This document shows, piece by piece, positions 16,456-24,280 of a stretch of DNA of 64,000 nucleotides (position 1 is its first letter; each line of letters begins with the position of its first letter). This DNA comes from Candidatus Leptovillus affinis (GTDB lineage: Bacteria; Chloroflexota; Anaerolineae; Promineifilales; Promineifilaceae), in contig JADIYP010000001.1 in assembly GCA_016705235.1 (NCBI GenBank), forward strand, positions 310,001 through 374,000. The letters are read 5' to 3'. The position numbers and the translations under genes were made by a program. The notes below the pieces were generated by a model, which saw nothing but the letters and a program-made list of their open reading frames with translations, searched no databases and was not told the DNA's origin.

Positions 16456-18825
16456 TTACTCTTCCCCATTGCCAAACGTTTTCAGATCTTCAGCCAGTTC
16501 CAGCAGGCGGTTTTGCACGGCATAGTGGACTGTGCCCTCCGGGTAGAGGCCATCGGCATCCAATTCGCCGGCCGGAATGCCGGTGAGCAGTTCGATGCCT
16601 TCGTCGATGGTGCGCACCGGCCAGACGTGGAATTTGCCCTGGGCCACGGCCGTTACCACATCTTCATGCACCATCAATGAATCCACATTGCTGGCAGGAA
16701 CGATCACCCCTTGCTCGCCATCCAACCCGCACGCGCAGCACACCCGGAAAAAACCCTCGATCTTCTCATTCACGCCGCCAATCGGCTGCACCTCGCCCCG
16801 CTGATTCACCGAACCAGTCACGCCAATTCCCTGCTTGATGGGAATCTCGCTGAGACTGGACAGCAGGGCGTACAATTCGGTGGAAGAGGCGCTGTCCCCC
16901 TCGATGCCCACGTAATTTTGCTCAAAGGTCAGGCTGGCGGTCAGCGACAGCGGCTGCTGTTGAGCATACGTGCCGCCCAGATACCCGTTCAGGGTCAGCA
17001 CACCTTTTTCGTGGATGGGGCCAGACATTTCTGTTTCCCGCTCGATGTGGATGACGCCGCCTTCGCCCATGAAGGTGCGCGCCGTGATGCGCCCCGGCTG
17101 GCCAAAGCTGTAATCGCCAATATCCATCACCGACAGCCCATTCACCTGCCCGACGACTGCGCCACGGGTGGCGATGAACAACGTGCCTTCCAAAATTTCT
17201 TCCTGGATAATTTCTTCGACGCGGTTAGAACGGTAGATGCGCTCGTTGAGGGTTTGTTGGACATCTGCGCCGGTGACGACGATACGGCCGTTAACCCCCG
17301 CCCAATAGCTTGCTTCCCGAATCAGGTCTGCAACCGCGCCAAACCGGGTAGACAACTTAGCCTGCTGGCTGACCAGCCGCGAACCAAACTCGATCACTTT
17401 GGCAACGGCCGTGCGGTCAAAATGGCGCAGCTTTTCCTCATGGCAGCGCGTGGCGACAAAATGCGCGTATTCTTGCATATTGTCCAAATTACGCAGCATC
17501 GTCGAATCAAAATCCGCCCGCACCTTAAACAAATCCGAAAAATCCTCGTCCTGCTGGTACATCAGGTAATACACATCCATGCTGCCCATCAAGATGATTT
17601 TCACCTGCAGCGGAATCGGTTCCGGCATCAACGACTTAGCCAGTACGCGGGTATCGTCCATGGTGGCATAAGGCACAATTTGGATTTCCTGCCCGCGTAA
17701 AGCGCGCTTCAAGGCTTCCCAGGCCTCCGGATTCTTCAACAAATCCGTCGCCTGCATAATCAGATAGCCGCCATTCGCCCGGTGCAAACTGCCCGCTTTG
17801 ATGTTGGTGAAATGCGTAAACACCACACCGGATTCCATTTCATATTCCAGGCGGCCAAACAACGTGTTATACGTCGGGTTTTGCTCCACAATAACCGGCG
17901 CGCCATCCGTTTTACTGTTATCGACAACCAGATTGACCTCATACCGGCGCAAATTGATCTCTTCTTCGCTGTCTAGCTGCGGCGCAAAATCGTCGATCTG
18001 GTCCAAAACATCCTGGTGAACTTCGTCCAGATAGAGCAACACCTCTGGATGAGCCTGATAGGTCTCGTGGAGTTCGGCAAAATGATGCTGCACGGCCGCT
18101 TCAGCCACGGTGCGATCAATTTCCTGGATTTGCTGCCGCATACCGGTTTCCAACTGGTAAACCTGGTATAGGGTTTCTTCCAGTTCTTCGCTCAGTGATT
18201 CCAGCAAATTTTCCAGCTCTTGCTGTTCAGCCAGGGACATGTTTTGCAGTTCGGTTGGAGTTAACTGCTGACCATGCCGCACCGGCGCAATGGTGACGCC
18301 GCTGGCTGTTTTGATCAGGCCAAAGCCCTGGGCCGTCGCTTTTTCTTGTAAAGCCATGAGCAGGGCGTCTTGCTGGGCATCAAACGCATTGCGGGCAGCC
18401 TGGATGGCGTCTTTGTAGGTTTCGGTTTCAAACGCTGTGGGCAAATCTTCACTGATCCGGGCGATAAGCGCCGCCATACGCGCCTGGAAAACGCTGCCCT
18501 GCCCGGCCGGCAGTTCAATGGCCCGGGGTTGATGGGGCAAACTAAAGTTGTGGACGTAAATCCAATCTGCCGGCGGGGGCTGAGTGGCCGTGCGATCTTG
18601 CAAGAACCGCTCAATGGCCGTCGCCCGCCCGGTTCCCATCGGCCCTAAAATGTAGATGTTGTAGCCCTGGCTCTGGATGCCAATGCCAAATTCTATGGCG
18701 TGCGTGCCGCGCGGCTGACCGATAATGTGGGTGCTGGGCGGCAGTTCAGCGGTTGTTTCAAAAGTGAAGAGATTGGGATCGACAGTGTGGCGGAGTTTTT
18801 CTGGCGTTAATGGTTGTACGGGCAT
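16456..18825 (-). CDS. Lon-like ATP-dependent protease with AAA_32 ATPase domain
   Basis: 789 residues starting at ATG 18825, with GAGG upstream (a TTG directly before it is the alternative). The Walker A is the variant G-P-M-G-T-G-R-A-T rather than G-x4-G-K-T, so the lysine is absent; a helical insertion with coiled-coil character spans about 140-250. The C-terminal quarter is a Lon serine protease domain with catalytic Ser in E-G-D-S-A-S and Lys in N-E-K-I-E-G. This is the bacterial LonB-like group, not canonical LonA. It faces RfbH convergently with 41 bp between stops. A long antisense frame covers it but is compositional. Confidence 0.9.
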   Translation of the reverse strand: MPVQPLTPEKLRHTVDPNLFTFETTAELPPSTHIIGQPRGTHAIEFGIGIQSQGYNIYILGPMGTGRATAIERFLQDRTATQPPPADWIYVHNFSLPHQPRAIELPAGQGSVFQARMAALIARISEDLPTAFETETYKDAIQAARNAFDAQQDALLMALQEKATAQGFGLIKTASGVTIAPVRHGQQLTPTELQNMSLAEQQELENLLESLSEELEETLYQVYQLETGMRQQIQEIDRTVAEAAVQHHFAELHETYQAHPEVLLYLDEVHQDVLDQIDDFAPQLDSEEEINLRRYEVNLVVDNSKTDGAPVIVEQNPTYNTLFGRLEYEMESGVVFTHFTNIKAGSLHRANGGYLIMQATDLLKNPEAWEALKRALRGQEIQIVPYATMDDTRVLAKSLMPEPIPLQVKIILMGSMDVYYLMYQQDEDFSDLFKVRADFDSTMLRNLDNMQEYAHFVATRCHEEKLRHFDRTAVAKVIEFGSRLVSQQAKLSTRFGAVADLIREASYWAGVNGRIVVTGADVQQTLNERIYRSNRVEEIIQEEILEGTLFIATRGAVVGQVNGLSVMDIGDYSFGQPGRITARTFMGEGGVIHIERETEMSGPIHEKGVLTLNGYLGGTYAQQQPLSLTASLTFEQNYVGIEGDSASSTELYALLSSLSEIPIKQGIGVTGSVNQRGEVQPIGGVNEKIEGFFRVCCACGLDGEQGVIVPASNVDSLMVHEDVVTAVAQGKFHVWPVRTIDEGIELLTGIPAGELDADGLYPEGTVHYAVQNRLLELAEDLKTFGNGEE

Positions 18826-18899
18826 CAATTTTTACCTCGAAAAAAGTAAGGAATGTTACTCCTGTGCGCCCCACATAGCAAACTCTGGGAAGACTCTAA

Positions 18900-19207
18900 G
18901 GGTTCGTTCAAAAATAAGTTTGGGCTTTAGATTAGTTTGTAGCCGCGGTATCCTTACCGCGCTCTGGAAAATACGCGGTAAGGATATCGCGGCTACGAGG
19001 CGTAAATTTCAAAAAACTGGCCTTACAAAGCACTGTGGGTCCGTTCAAAAATAAGTTTGGGCTTTAGATTAGTTTGTAGCCGCGGTATCCTTACCGCGCT
19101 CTGGAAAATACGCGGTAAGGATATCGCGGCTACGAGGCGTAAATTTCAAAAAACTGGCCTTACAAAGCACTGTGGGTTCGTTCAAAAATAAGTTTGGACT
19201 TTGGAAG
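18900..19207. repeat. 137-bp tandem repeat, two full copies plus partial third
   Basis: The unit starting GGTTCGTTCAAAAATAAG begins at 18901, 19038 and 19175, an exact 137-bp period; the third copy stops after about 32 bp. Copies one and two differ by very few bases (GGTTCG against GGTCCG). Each unit contains a palindrome GTAGCCGCGGTATCCTTACC..GGTAAGGATATCGCGGCTAC related to the core of the CTAGCAG elements. It fills most of the 431-bp gap between lon and the response regulator; no gene is seen there. Confidence 0.88.
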
Positions 19208-19256
19208 ACTGGAGAAGTTAATCTTGCGCGAACCCTTAGGGTCTGTGCCGCTACAC

Positions 19257-19904
19257 CTACTCTAAACGAATAATCCCCCGCTCCAAGGCCACCGTTACTG
19301 CCGAGGTGCGGTCATTAACGCCCAGTTTGTCGAAGATGTGGATGAGGTGGGTTTTGACGGTGGCTGTGCTGATGTGCAGCGCCTTGCCGATTTCGCGGTT
19401 GCTGTTGCCGGTGGAAACTAGTTGCAGCACTTCAATTTCGCGGCTGCTGAGCGCTTCTTCGGCCGGGGCGCGCATCCGGGTCATCAGGCGGGCGGCGACG
19501 GCCGGAGCCAGGACTGATTCGCCACGGCTGGCGGCGCGCACGGCGCGGAACAACTCTTCGCGCGGCGTGTCCTTCAGCAGGTAGCCGGTGGCGCCCGCTT
19601 CCACGGCGCGCACGATGTCGGCGTCGCTGTCGTAGGTGGTGAGAACGAGGATGTTGGCCGACGGCCGTTGCCTCTTAATCGCCTGAATCGCGCCCACGCC
19701 ATCCACGCCCGGCATGCGCAAATCCATCAAAATAACGTCCGGCGCAAGACGGGCATCCAGGGCAATCGCTTCCGCGCCATCGGCCGCCATGCCCACCACG
19801 ACAAAATCCGCCTGCCCCGCCAACATGCCGGCCAACCCTTCCCGCACCACCGGATGATCGTCCACAATGACTATCTGAATCTGGCTTTTCGTTTCGTCTA
19901 TCAT
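19257..19904 (-). CDS. NarL/LuxR-family response regulator
   Basis: 215 residues: receiver domain with D15-D16, phospho-acceptor Asp61 (I-L-M-D-L-R-M-P-G) and L-K-D, then a C-terminal LuxR helix-turn-helix (L-S-S-R-E-I-E-V-L-Q-L-V, N-R-E-I-G-K-A-L-H-I-S-T-A-T-V-K-T-H). DNA-binding transcription factor driven by the kinase upstream, whose stop it overlaps by 4 bp (ATGA). Its likely targets include the adjacent ABC-2 exporter genes, as in DesR/LiaR-type systems; that is inference. Confidence 0.94.
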   Translation of the reverse strand: MIDETKSQIQIVIVDDHPVVREGLAGMLAGQADFVVVGMAADGAEAIALDARLAPDVILMDLRMPGVDGVGAIQAIKRQRPSANILVLTTYDSDADIVRAVEAGATGYLLKDTPREELFRAVRAASRGESVLAPAVAARLMTRMRAPAEEALSSREIEVLQLVSTGNSNREIGKALHISTATVKTHLIHIFDKLGVNDRTSAVTVALERGIIRLE

Positions 19905-21160
19905 TCGTCACCCGTTTTGTGGTCATCGGCATCGATTCGCTGTTGACTGTTCAACGGAATCGACACGGCCACGGTTGTCCCTTCGCCTGGTTCACTTTCG
20001 ATGAGCAGTTCGCCCCCCAGTTTCGTCACCCGTTCGCGCATGGCCACCAACCCAAACCCACCGGAATGCGGATGGGTTACGGTCGTTCCCCCGGCCAGGC
20101 CTACGCCGTCATCCTGCACATCCAGCAGCACCATATCGCTCAAATAAGAAAGCGTCACAGTCACCTGCTGCGCCTGGGCGTGTTTGCGCACATTGGCCAA
20201 CGCTTCCTGCACGGCGCGCAGCAGCGTGATGTCTAGCTCTGGGTGCAGTATCAGGGTGTCGCCGGTGATGACGGCCGTAGCCATAATCCCCGTCTCTTCC
20301 TGCCATCGCGCCGCTACTCGCTCGACCGCTTCCGGCAGCGATTGGCGCGCCAGCAAGTCAGGGCGCAAATCCTGCACCACATCGCGCGCCTGTTCCAGGC
20401 TGGCGCGGGCCGACTCCCGCGCCCTGTTCAGATGTCGCCGCAGCCGCTCCGGATCTGTGTCGATGGCCTGCTCGGCGGCTTCCAGATGCATGACAATGCT
20501 GGTAAATCCCTGGGCCAGCGTATCGTGAATCTCCCGCGCCAGCCGTTCGCGCTCTTCCAACATGCCTTCGCGCCGCTCGGCGGCGGCCAATTCGGCCTGT
20601 GTTTGCTGCAACTGCACAATCAATTCTCGCCGCTGCGAACTCTGGCGGATGATGGCGTAAATCCAGATGCCCAATAACACGGCTACGGCCGTATACCCCA
20701 GCCAATACAACAGTCCCGTGCCCCACCAGTTTGGTGTCTGGTTCATCAAATAATTGTCGTAGGCGGCCAAGCCATTGATCAAAAAGGTCATCGCCACTGC
20801 CCAGCCAATCGGCAAAAAAATGTAGATGAAGGGGAACAATCCGCCCAGCAAGAAGTAAAAAAGGGGGTCGATGCGAACGAGTAAAAACCAGAAGACAACC
20901 CCCAGAGCCACCAGAAAGACCGCGAGTAACGGCCGTTCGCGCAGCCCCAGGCGCATCAGCCCATACATCAACCCGGCCTGCCACACAGCCAACCCAATGC
21001 CCAGGGCGAGAATGCGGCCCTCGTAGCCTGCGTTGTCGCTGCTGGTCAGCCCTAAAACAATGACCACGACAAGATTGAGGTGGAAAACGGCCGTCCACAG
21101 CCAGCCCGTCCGTTCCCAAATATCTTTTTGCGCGCCTGTTCCTGCGTCCTTTTTCATCAT
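19901..21160 (-). CDS. Membrane sensor histidine kinase (HisKA_3 type)
   Basis: 419 residues. Six or so membrane helices occupy residues 20-172 with no extracytoplasmic domain, a DesK-like sensor. A coiled-coil linker leads to the dimerisation helix with phospho-acceptor His212 in R-E-I-H-D-T-L-A-Q-G, followed by a HATPase domain with N-V-R-K-H-A, D-D-G-V-G-L and G-G-F-G-L-V-A-M-R-E-R. It phosphorylates the NarL-type regulator encoded directly downstream. Lies 74 bp after the ABC-2 permease gene on the same strand, suggesting it monitors membrane or envelope stress tied to that exporter. Confidence 0.93.
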   Translation of the reverse strand: MMKKDAGTGAQKDIWERTGWLWTAVFHLNLVVVIVLGLTSSDNAGYEGRILALGIGLAVWQAGLMYGLMRLGLRERPLLAVFLVALGVVFWFLLVRIDPLFYFLLGGLFPFIYIFLPIGWAVAMTFLINGLAAYDNYLMNQTPNWWGTGLLYWLGYTAVAVLLGIWIYAIIRQSSQRRELIVQLQQTQAELAAAERREGMLEERERLAREIHDTLAQGFTSIVMHLEAAEQAIDTDPERLRRHLNRARESARASLEQARDVVQDLRPDLLARQSLPEAVERVAARWQEETGIMATAVITGDTLILHPELDITLLRAVQEALANVRKHAQAQQVTVTLSYLSDMVLLDVQDDGVGLAGGTTVTHPHSGGFGLVAMRERVTKLGGELLIESEPGEGTTVAVSIPLNSQQRIDADDHKTGDE

Positions 21161-21234
21161 CTCACCTGCCTGCGAAGACGGTCATGCGGCGTCTAACAAA
21201 TGCCGCATGACCGATGACGTCAGTTTAACAGCAC

Positions 21235-21972
21235 CTATTCCCAGCGGAAAGTGCGCCGCGAAATGACCAGACAAACCATCAACAACCCCACTACTACCGC
21301 TAGCGAGGTCTGGTTCCAGACGCCGTCCAGCCACAATCCTTCCAACAACTTTACCACATGGGTCAACGGCAATAGTTCGGAGAATTTCTGCACGCCTTCC
21401 GGCATCACCTGGCGCGGCATGGCTGCGCCAGAAAGAAACAGCATGGGGTAAAACAAAGCCATCCCCACCGCCTGCGCCGAACGCGCCGTCGGCAGCACCC
21501 CGGCCAACACAAAACCCACCGCCAGAAAGCTAAACCCGCTTAAAATGACGGCCAGCAGCAGCCCCAACGACGCCTGAGGCACGCTGAGATCGTAAACGAC
21601 GAACCCGGCGATCACCAACATCGAAGCGCCTAACAGGGTCATGATGACGTTGACGGCCACCTGCGACCAGAGAATGATGCTGGAGGGCAGCGGCGTGGCT
21701 TGCAGGCGGCGCAGGATACCCTGCTCGCGGTAGGTGGAGAGGGCAATGGGCAGACTAAGCATCCCAATCGTGCCGATAATCATGCCGATGTAGCCCGGCA
21801 CAGAGATGTCGATAGACCCGTGGCCGCCCAAATAATCTGACGGCTCGTTGCCGTAGATGCTGCCAAAGATAAACAGCAGCATCAAGGGAAAAGCCAGGGT
21901 AAAAAAAACGCCAACCGGTTCGCGCAGTTGCAATTTCAGCTCTGTCCAAATCATTTTCCACAAAGTTTTCAT
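21235..21972 (-). CDS. ABC-2 type exporter permease
   Basis: 245 residues from the ATG at 21972, which has AAGGAG upstream; a longer frame to 22107 would run into the palindromic insertion and encodes Arg-rich junk, so I reject it. Six membrane helices in the ABC-2 pattern, with the conserved T-Y-R-E-Q-G-I-L-R-R-L-Q-A-T-P-L amphipathic segment after helix 2. Partner of the ATPase at 22136. Substrate (drug, lipid or peptide) cannot be told. Confidence 0.88.
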   Translation of the reverse strand: MKTLWKMIWTELKLQLREPVGVFFTLAFPLMLLFIFGSIYGNEPSDYLGGHGSIDISVPGYIGMIIGTIGMLSLPIALSTYREQGILRRLQATPLPSSIILWSQVAVNVIMTLLGASMLVIAGFVVYDLSVPQASLGLLLAVILSGFSFLAVGFVLAGVLPTARSAQAVGMALFYPMLFLSGAAMPRQVMPEGVQKFSELLPLTHVVKLLEGLWLDGVWNQTSLAVVVGLLMVCLVISRRTFRWE

Positions 21973-21999
21973 GAGAACACTCGCTCCTTGGTAGTCTAG

Positions 22000-22112
22000 C
22001 CTGATTGACTGACAAACCTTATCTAACCGCAGAAAGCGCGGAATTTGTACCAGAGAAAACCTCCGCGTCCTCTGCGCCCTCCGCGGTAAAATTCTGAGAT
22101 TTGTCAATCAGG
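22000..22112. mobile_element. MITE-like palindromic insertion flanked by direct repeats
   Basis: Terminal inverted repeats CCTGATTGAC (22000-22009) and GTCAATCAGG (22103-22112) enclose a second palindrome (ACCGCAGAAAGCGCGGA facing CCGCGGTAAA). An 11-bp sequence GGTAGTCTRGC occurs at both edges (21990-22000 and 22111-22121), like a target duplication, although it overlaps the repeat ends by one to two bases. Lies between the exporter ATPase and permease genes. Confidence 0.6.
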
Positions 22113-22135
22113 TAGTCTGGCGATAATTGTCCAGA

Positions 22136-23047
22136 CTAATCTCGAATTTGCCGGCCGGTAAGGGCCAGAAATACGTCTTCCAGATTGGCCTGCTCGACGC
22201 TCAGGTCGGCGGGGGCCAGGTTTTGGCTGTTTAAGGCCGAGACAACATGGCTGAGTAATGGGCCGCTGCCATGGACGGTGATTTGACGGCCGTTTTGCTC
22301 CACCTGCGTCACGCCGGGTAACGGCCGTAACAGCCCAACATCAAACCCATTGTAGCTGGTAAACCGCACCCGGCTGCCCGCCTGAAGCCCCTGAACCAAC
22401 GCCTGCGGCGTATCGAGAGCCACCACTCTGCCGCCATCAATAATCGCCATCCGGTCGGCCAGTTGCTCTGCTTCTTCCATAAAATGAGTCACCAAAATGA
22501 CTGTCTTGCCTTGCTCGCGGATGGCGCGCACGGCATCCCAGGTGGTATGTCGGGCTTGCGGGTCCAGGCCGGTGGTCAGTTCATCCAGAAAAACCACCTC
22601 AGGGTCGTTGAGCAGCGCCAGGGCGATGAACAACCGCTGTTTCTGGCCGCCTGAGAGTTTGGCAAATTGGGCATTGCGCTTTTCAGCCAGTCCCCAGGTT
22701 TCCAGAAGCGGCTCCCAGGCAAGGGTATGGTCGTAAAACGTGGCGAACAAGGCCAGTGCTTCCCACACTTTGATGCGGCTGGGCAGGGCCGCCTGCTGCA
22801 ATTGGATGCCGATGCGCTGTTTCAATTCACGGCTCTGCGTCTGCGGATCCAGACCCAGCACGCGAATATCGCCGCTGTCTGGTTTGCGCAGCCCGATGAT
22901 CGATTCGACCGCGGTTGTTTTACCCGCGCCGTTTGGGCCAACGATGGCGAAGATTTCGCCTGGCTGCACCGTGAAGGAGATGGTGTCAACGGCCGTTACC
23001 GGCCCATACGTTTTGCGTAAATTATGTACTGCAATTACCGGATTCAT
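22136..23047 (-). CDS. ABC exporter ATP-binding protein
   Basis: 303 residues: Walker A G-P-N-G-A-G-K-T-T, signature L-S-G-G-Q-K-Q-R, Walker B V-V-F-L-D-E-L-T-T-G-L-D-P and switch histidine in V-T-H-F-M-E-E-A, followed by the C-terminal regulatory domain seen in drug/lipid ABC-2 ATPases of the CcmA/DrrA group. AAGGAAGGAC precedes the ATG. First gene of the run ATPase, permease, histidine kinase, response regulator, all on the minus strand. Confidence 0.94.
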   Translation of the reverse strand: MNPVIAVHNLRKTYGPVTAVDTISFTVQPGEIFAIVGPNGAGKTTAVESIIGLRKPDSGDIRVLGLDPQTQSRELKQRIGIQLQQAALPSRIKVWEALALFATFYDHTLAWEPLLETWGLAEKRNAQFAKLSGGQKQRLFIALALLNDPEVVFLDELTTGLDPQARHTTWDAVRAIREQGKTVILVTHFMEEAEQLADRMAIIDGGRVVALDTPQALVQGLQAGSRVRFTSYNGFDVGLLRPLPGVTQVEQNGRQITVHGSGPLLSHVVSALNSQNLAPADLSVEQANLEDVFLALTGRQIRD

Positions 23048-23478
23048 GGTTGTCCTTCCTTCTTGCTAGATGGTTCTATGGTAGACGATCCCCACCTTTC
23101 TAGAATCAATCAATGAGCGGAAAGGGCAACAACGATTGGCTGATTCGCCGCTCCACCAACAGGCGGGCGGCTATCAACCGATTGGTTGACGACGCGATGC
23201 AATGAACGGTAAAAGGAAGAGGATTTCAGGAATGCGGCGCGCCGCCACGAAGAAAAACCTGCCGATTAGGCCAGGGCGGTAAACTTTACTTCTGCGGCTT
23301 GGCGTATATCAGATTTCATCCAGGCGGGACGCAAAACAACCGGCGTCGGCCGGTTGTGCTGGTTCAATAGGTTGCCTGTACTTCGGGAGTCCGGGGAGGG
23401 CAGTGGAACGAGCGCTGCGTGATGATCTTGCGTATCACGCAGCGCCCACATAACCTGATCTTAATCTGCCAGGATGAT
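23048..23478. other. Intergenic region between exporter and aap genes
   Basis: No gene recognised in these 431 bp. Only the hairpin at 23412-23445 stands out; the rest is GC-rich sequence with an unremarkable 61-codon open frame that has no ribosome binding site. Confidence 0.6.
23412..23445 (-). terminator. Hairpin downstream of the aap operon
   Basis: Perfect 12-bp stem GCGCTGCGTGAT / ATCACGCAGCGC with a 10-nt loop, 34 bp beyond the aapP stop in the direction of transcription. There is no U-tract, so it is either a factor-dependent end or an mRNA-stabilising hairpin. Confidence 0.6.
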
Positions 23479-24255
23479 TTAATGATGCAAAATCTGGTTC
23501 AAGAACAGCTTCGTGCGCTCATTATCAGGATTGGTAAAGAAGTTTTCCGGCGTGTTCTCTTCCACAATTTGCCCTGCGTCCATAAAAATAATGCGATCCG
23601 CCACCGTGCGGGCAAACCCCATCTCATGCGTCACCGCCAGGATGGTATACCCTTCGGTCGCCAAATCACGCATTACATCCAACACTTCTTTGATCATTTC
23701 CGGATCCAACGCTGAAGTTGGCTCATCAAACAGCAAAATCTTCGGCTCCATAGTCAGGGTACGGGCGATGGCCACCCGCTGCTGCTGGCCGCCGGATAAC
23801 TGGCCCGGATATTTGTTGGCCTGTTCCGGGATACCTACACGTGTCAGCCAGTGCATGGCACGGTCTTCCGCATGGTCGCGCGACCACTTGCGGACGTGAA
23901 TCGGCGCCAGGGTCACGTTATCCAATACCGTCAGGTGGGGAAACAGGTTGAACTGTTGAAAAACCATGCCCACTTCGCGGCGAATTTCCGCGATATTGCG
24001 CACGTCATAGTTGAGTATCGTTCCTTCAACGCTAATTTCGCCCTGCTGGTGTTCTTCCAGGCGATTGATGCAGCGGATAAACGTCGATTTGCCGGAACCA
24101 GACGGTCCCAGAATAACGATCACTTCCCCTTTTTTCACCGTCAGGCTAATGCCGCGCAAGGCGTGAAAATCGCCATACCACTTTTGAACATCTTTACAAA
24201 CAATGACCTCTTCGGCCTTGGTTAATGGGGTTGCGCTACTTTTTGTTGTTGTCAT
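23479..24255 (-). CDS. aapP: Amino-acid ABC importer, ATP-binding protein AapP/GlnQ type
   Basis: 258 residues: Walker A G-P-S-G-S-G-K-S-T, signature L-S-G-G-Q-Q-Q-R-V-A-I-A-R, Walker B I-L-L-F-D-E-P-T-S-A-L-D-P and switch region V-T-H-E-M-G-F-A-R. The polar amino acid family match is very close throughout. It powers uptake through the two permeases encoded upstream; order on the transcript is J-Q-M-P as in Rhizobium aap. Confidence 0.95.
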   Translation of the reverse strand: MTTTKSSATPLTKAEEVIVCKDVQKWYGDFHALRGISLTVKKGEVIVILGPSGSGKSTFIRCINRLEEHQQGEISVEGTILNYDVRNIAEIRREVGMVFQQFNLFPHLTVLDNVTLAPIHVRKWSRDHAEDRAMHWLTRVGIPEQANKYPGQLSGGQQQRVAIARTLTMEPKILLFDEPTSALDPEMIKEVLDVMRDLATEGYTILAVTHEMGFARTVADRIIFMDAGQIVEENTPENFFTNPDNERTKLFLNQILHH

Positions 24256-24280
24256 GATTTACCTCTTCCGCTTTTGCGGT

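Noticed and set aside
16711..17700. 329-codon open frame on the plus strand
   Set aside because: Fully antisense to the Lon-like protease gene, lacks any family motif and ribosome binding site; an effect of GC-rich codon use.
18900..19207. CRISPR-like array from repeated units
   Set aside because: The units are 137 bp and follow without unique spacers; no cas gene is near. It is a plain tandem duplication.
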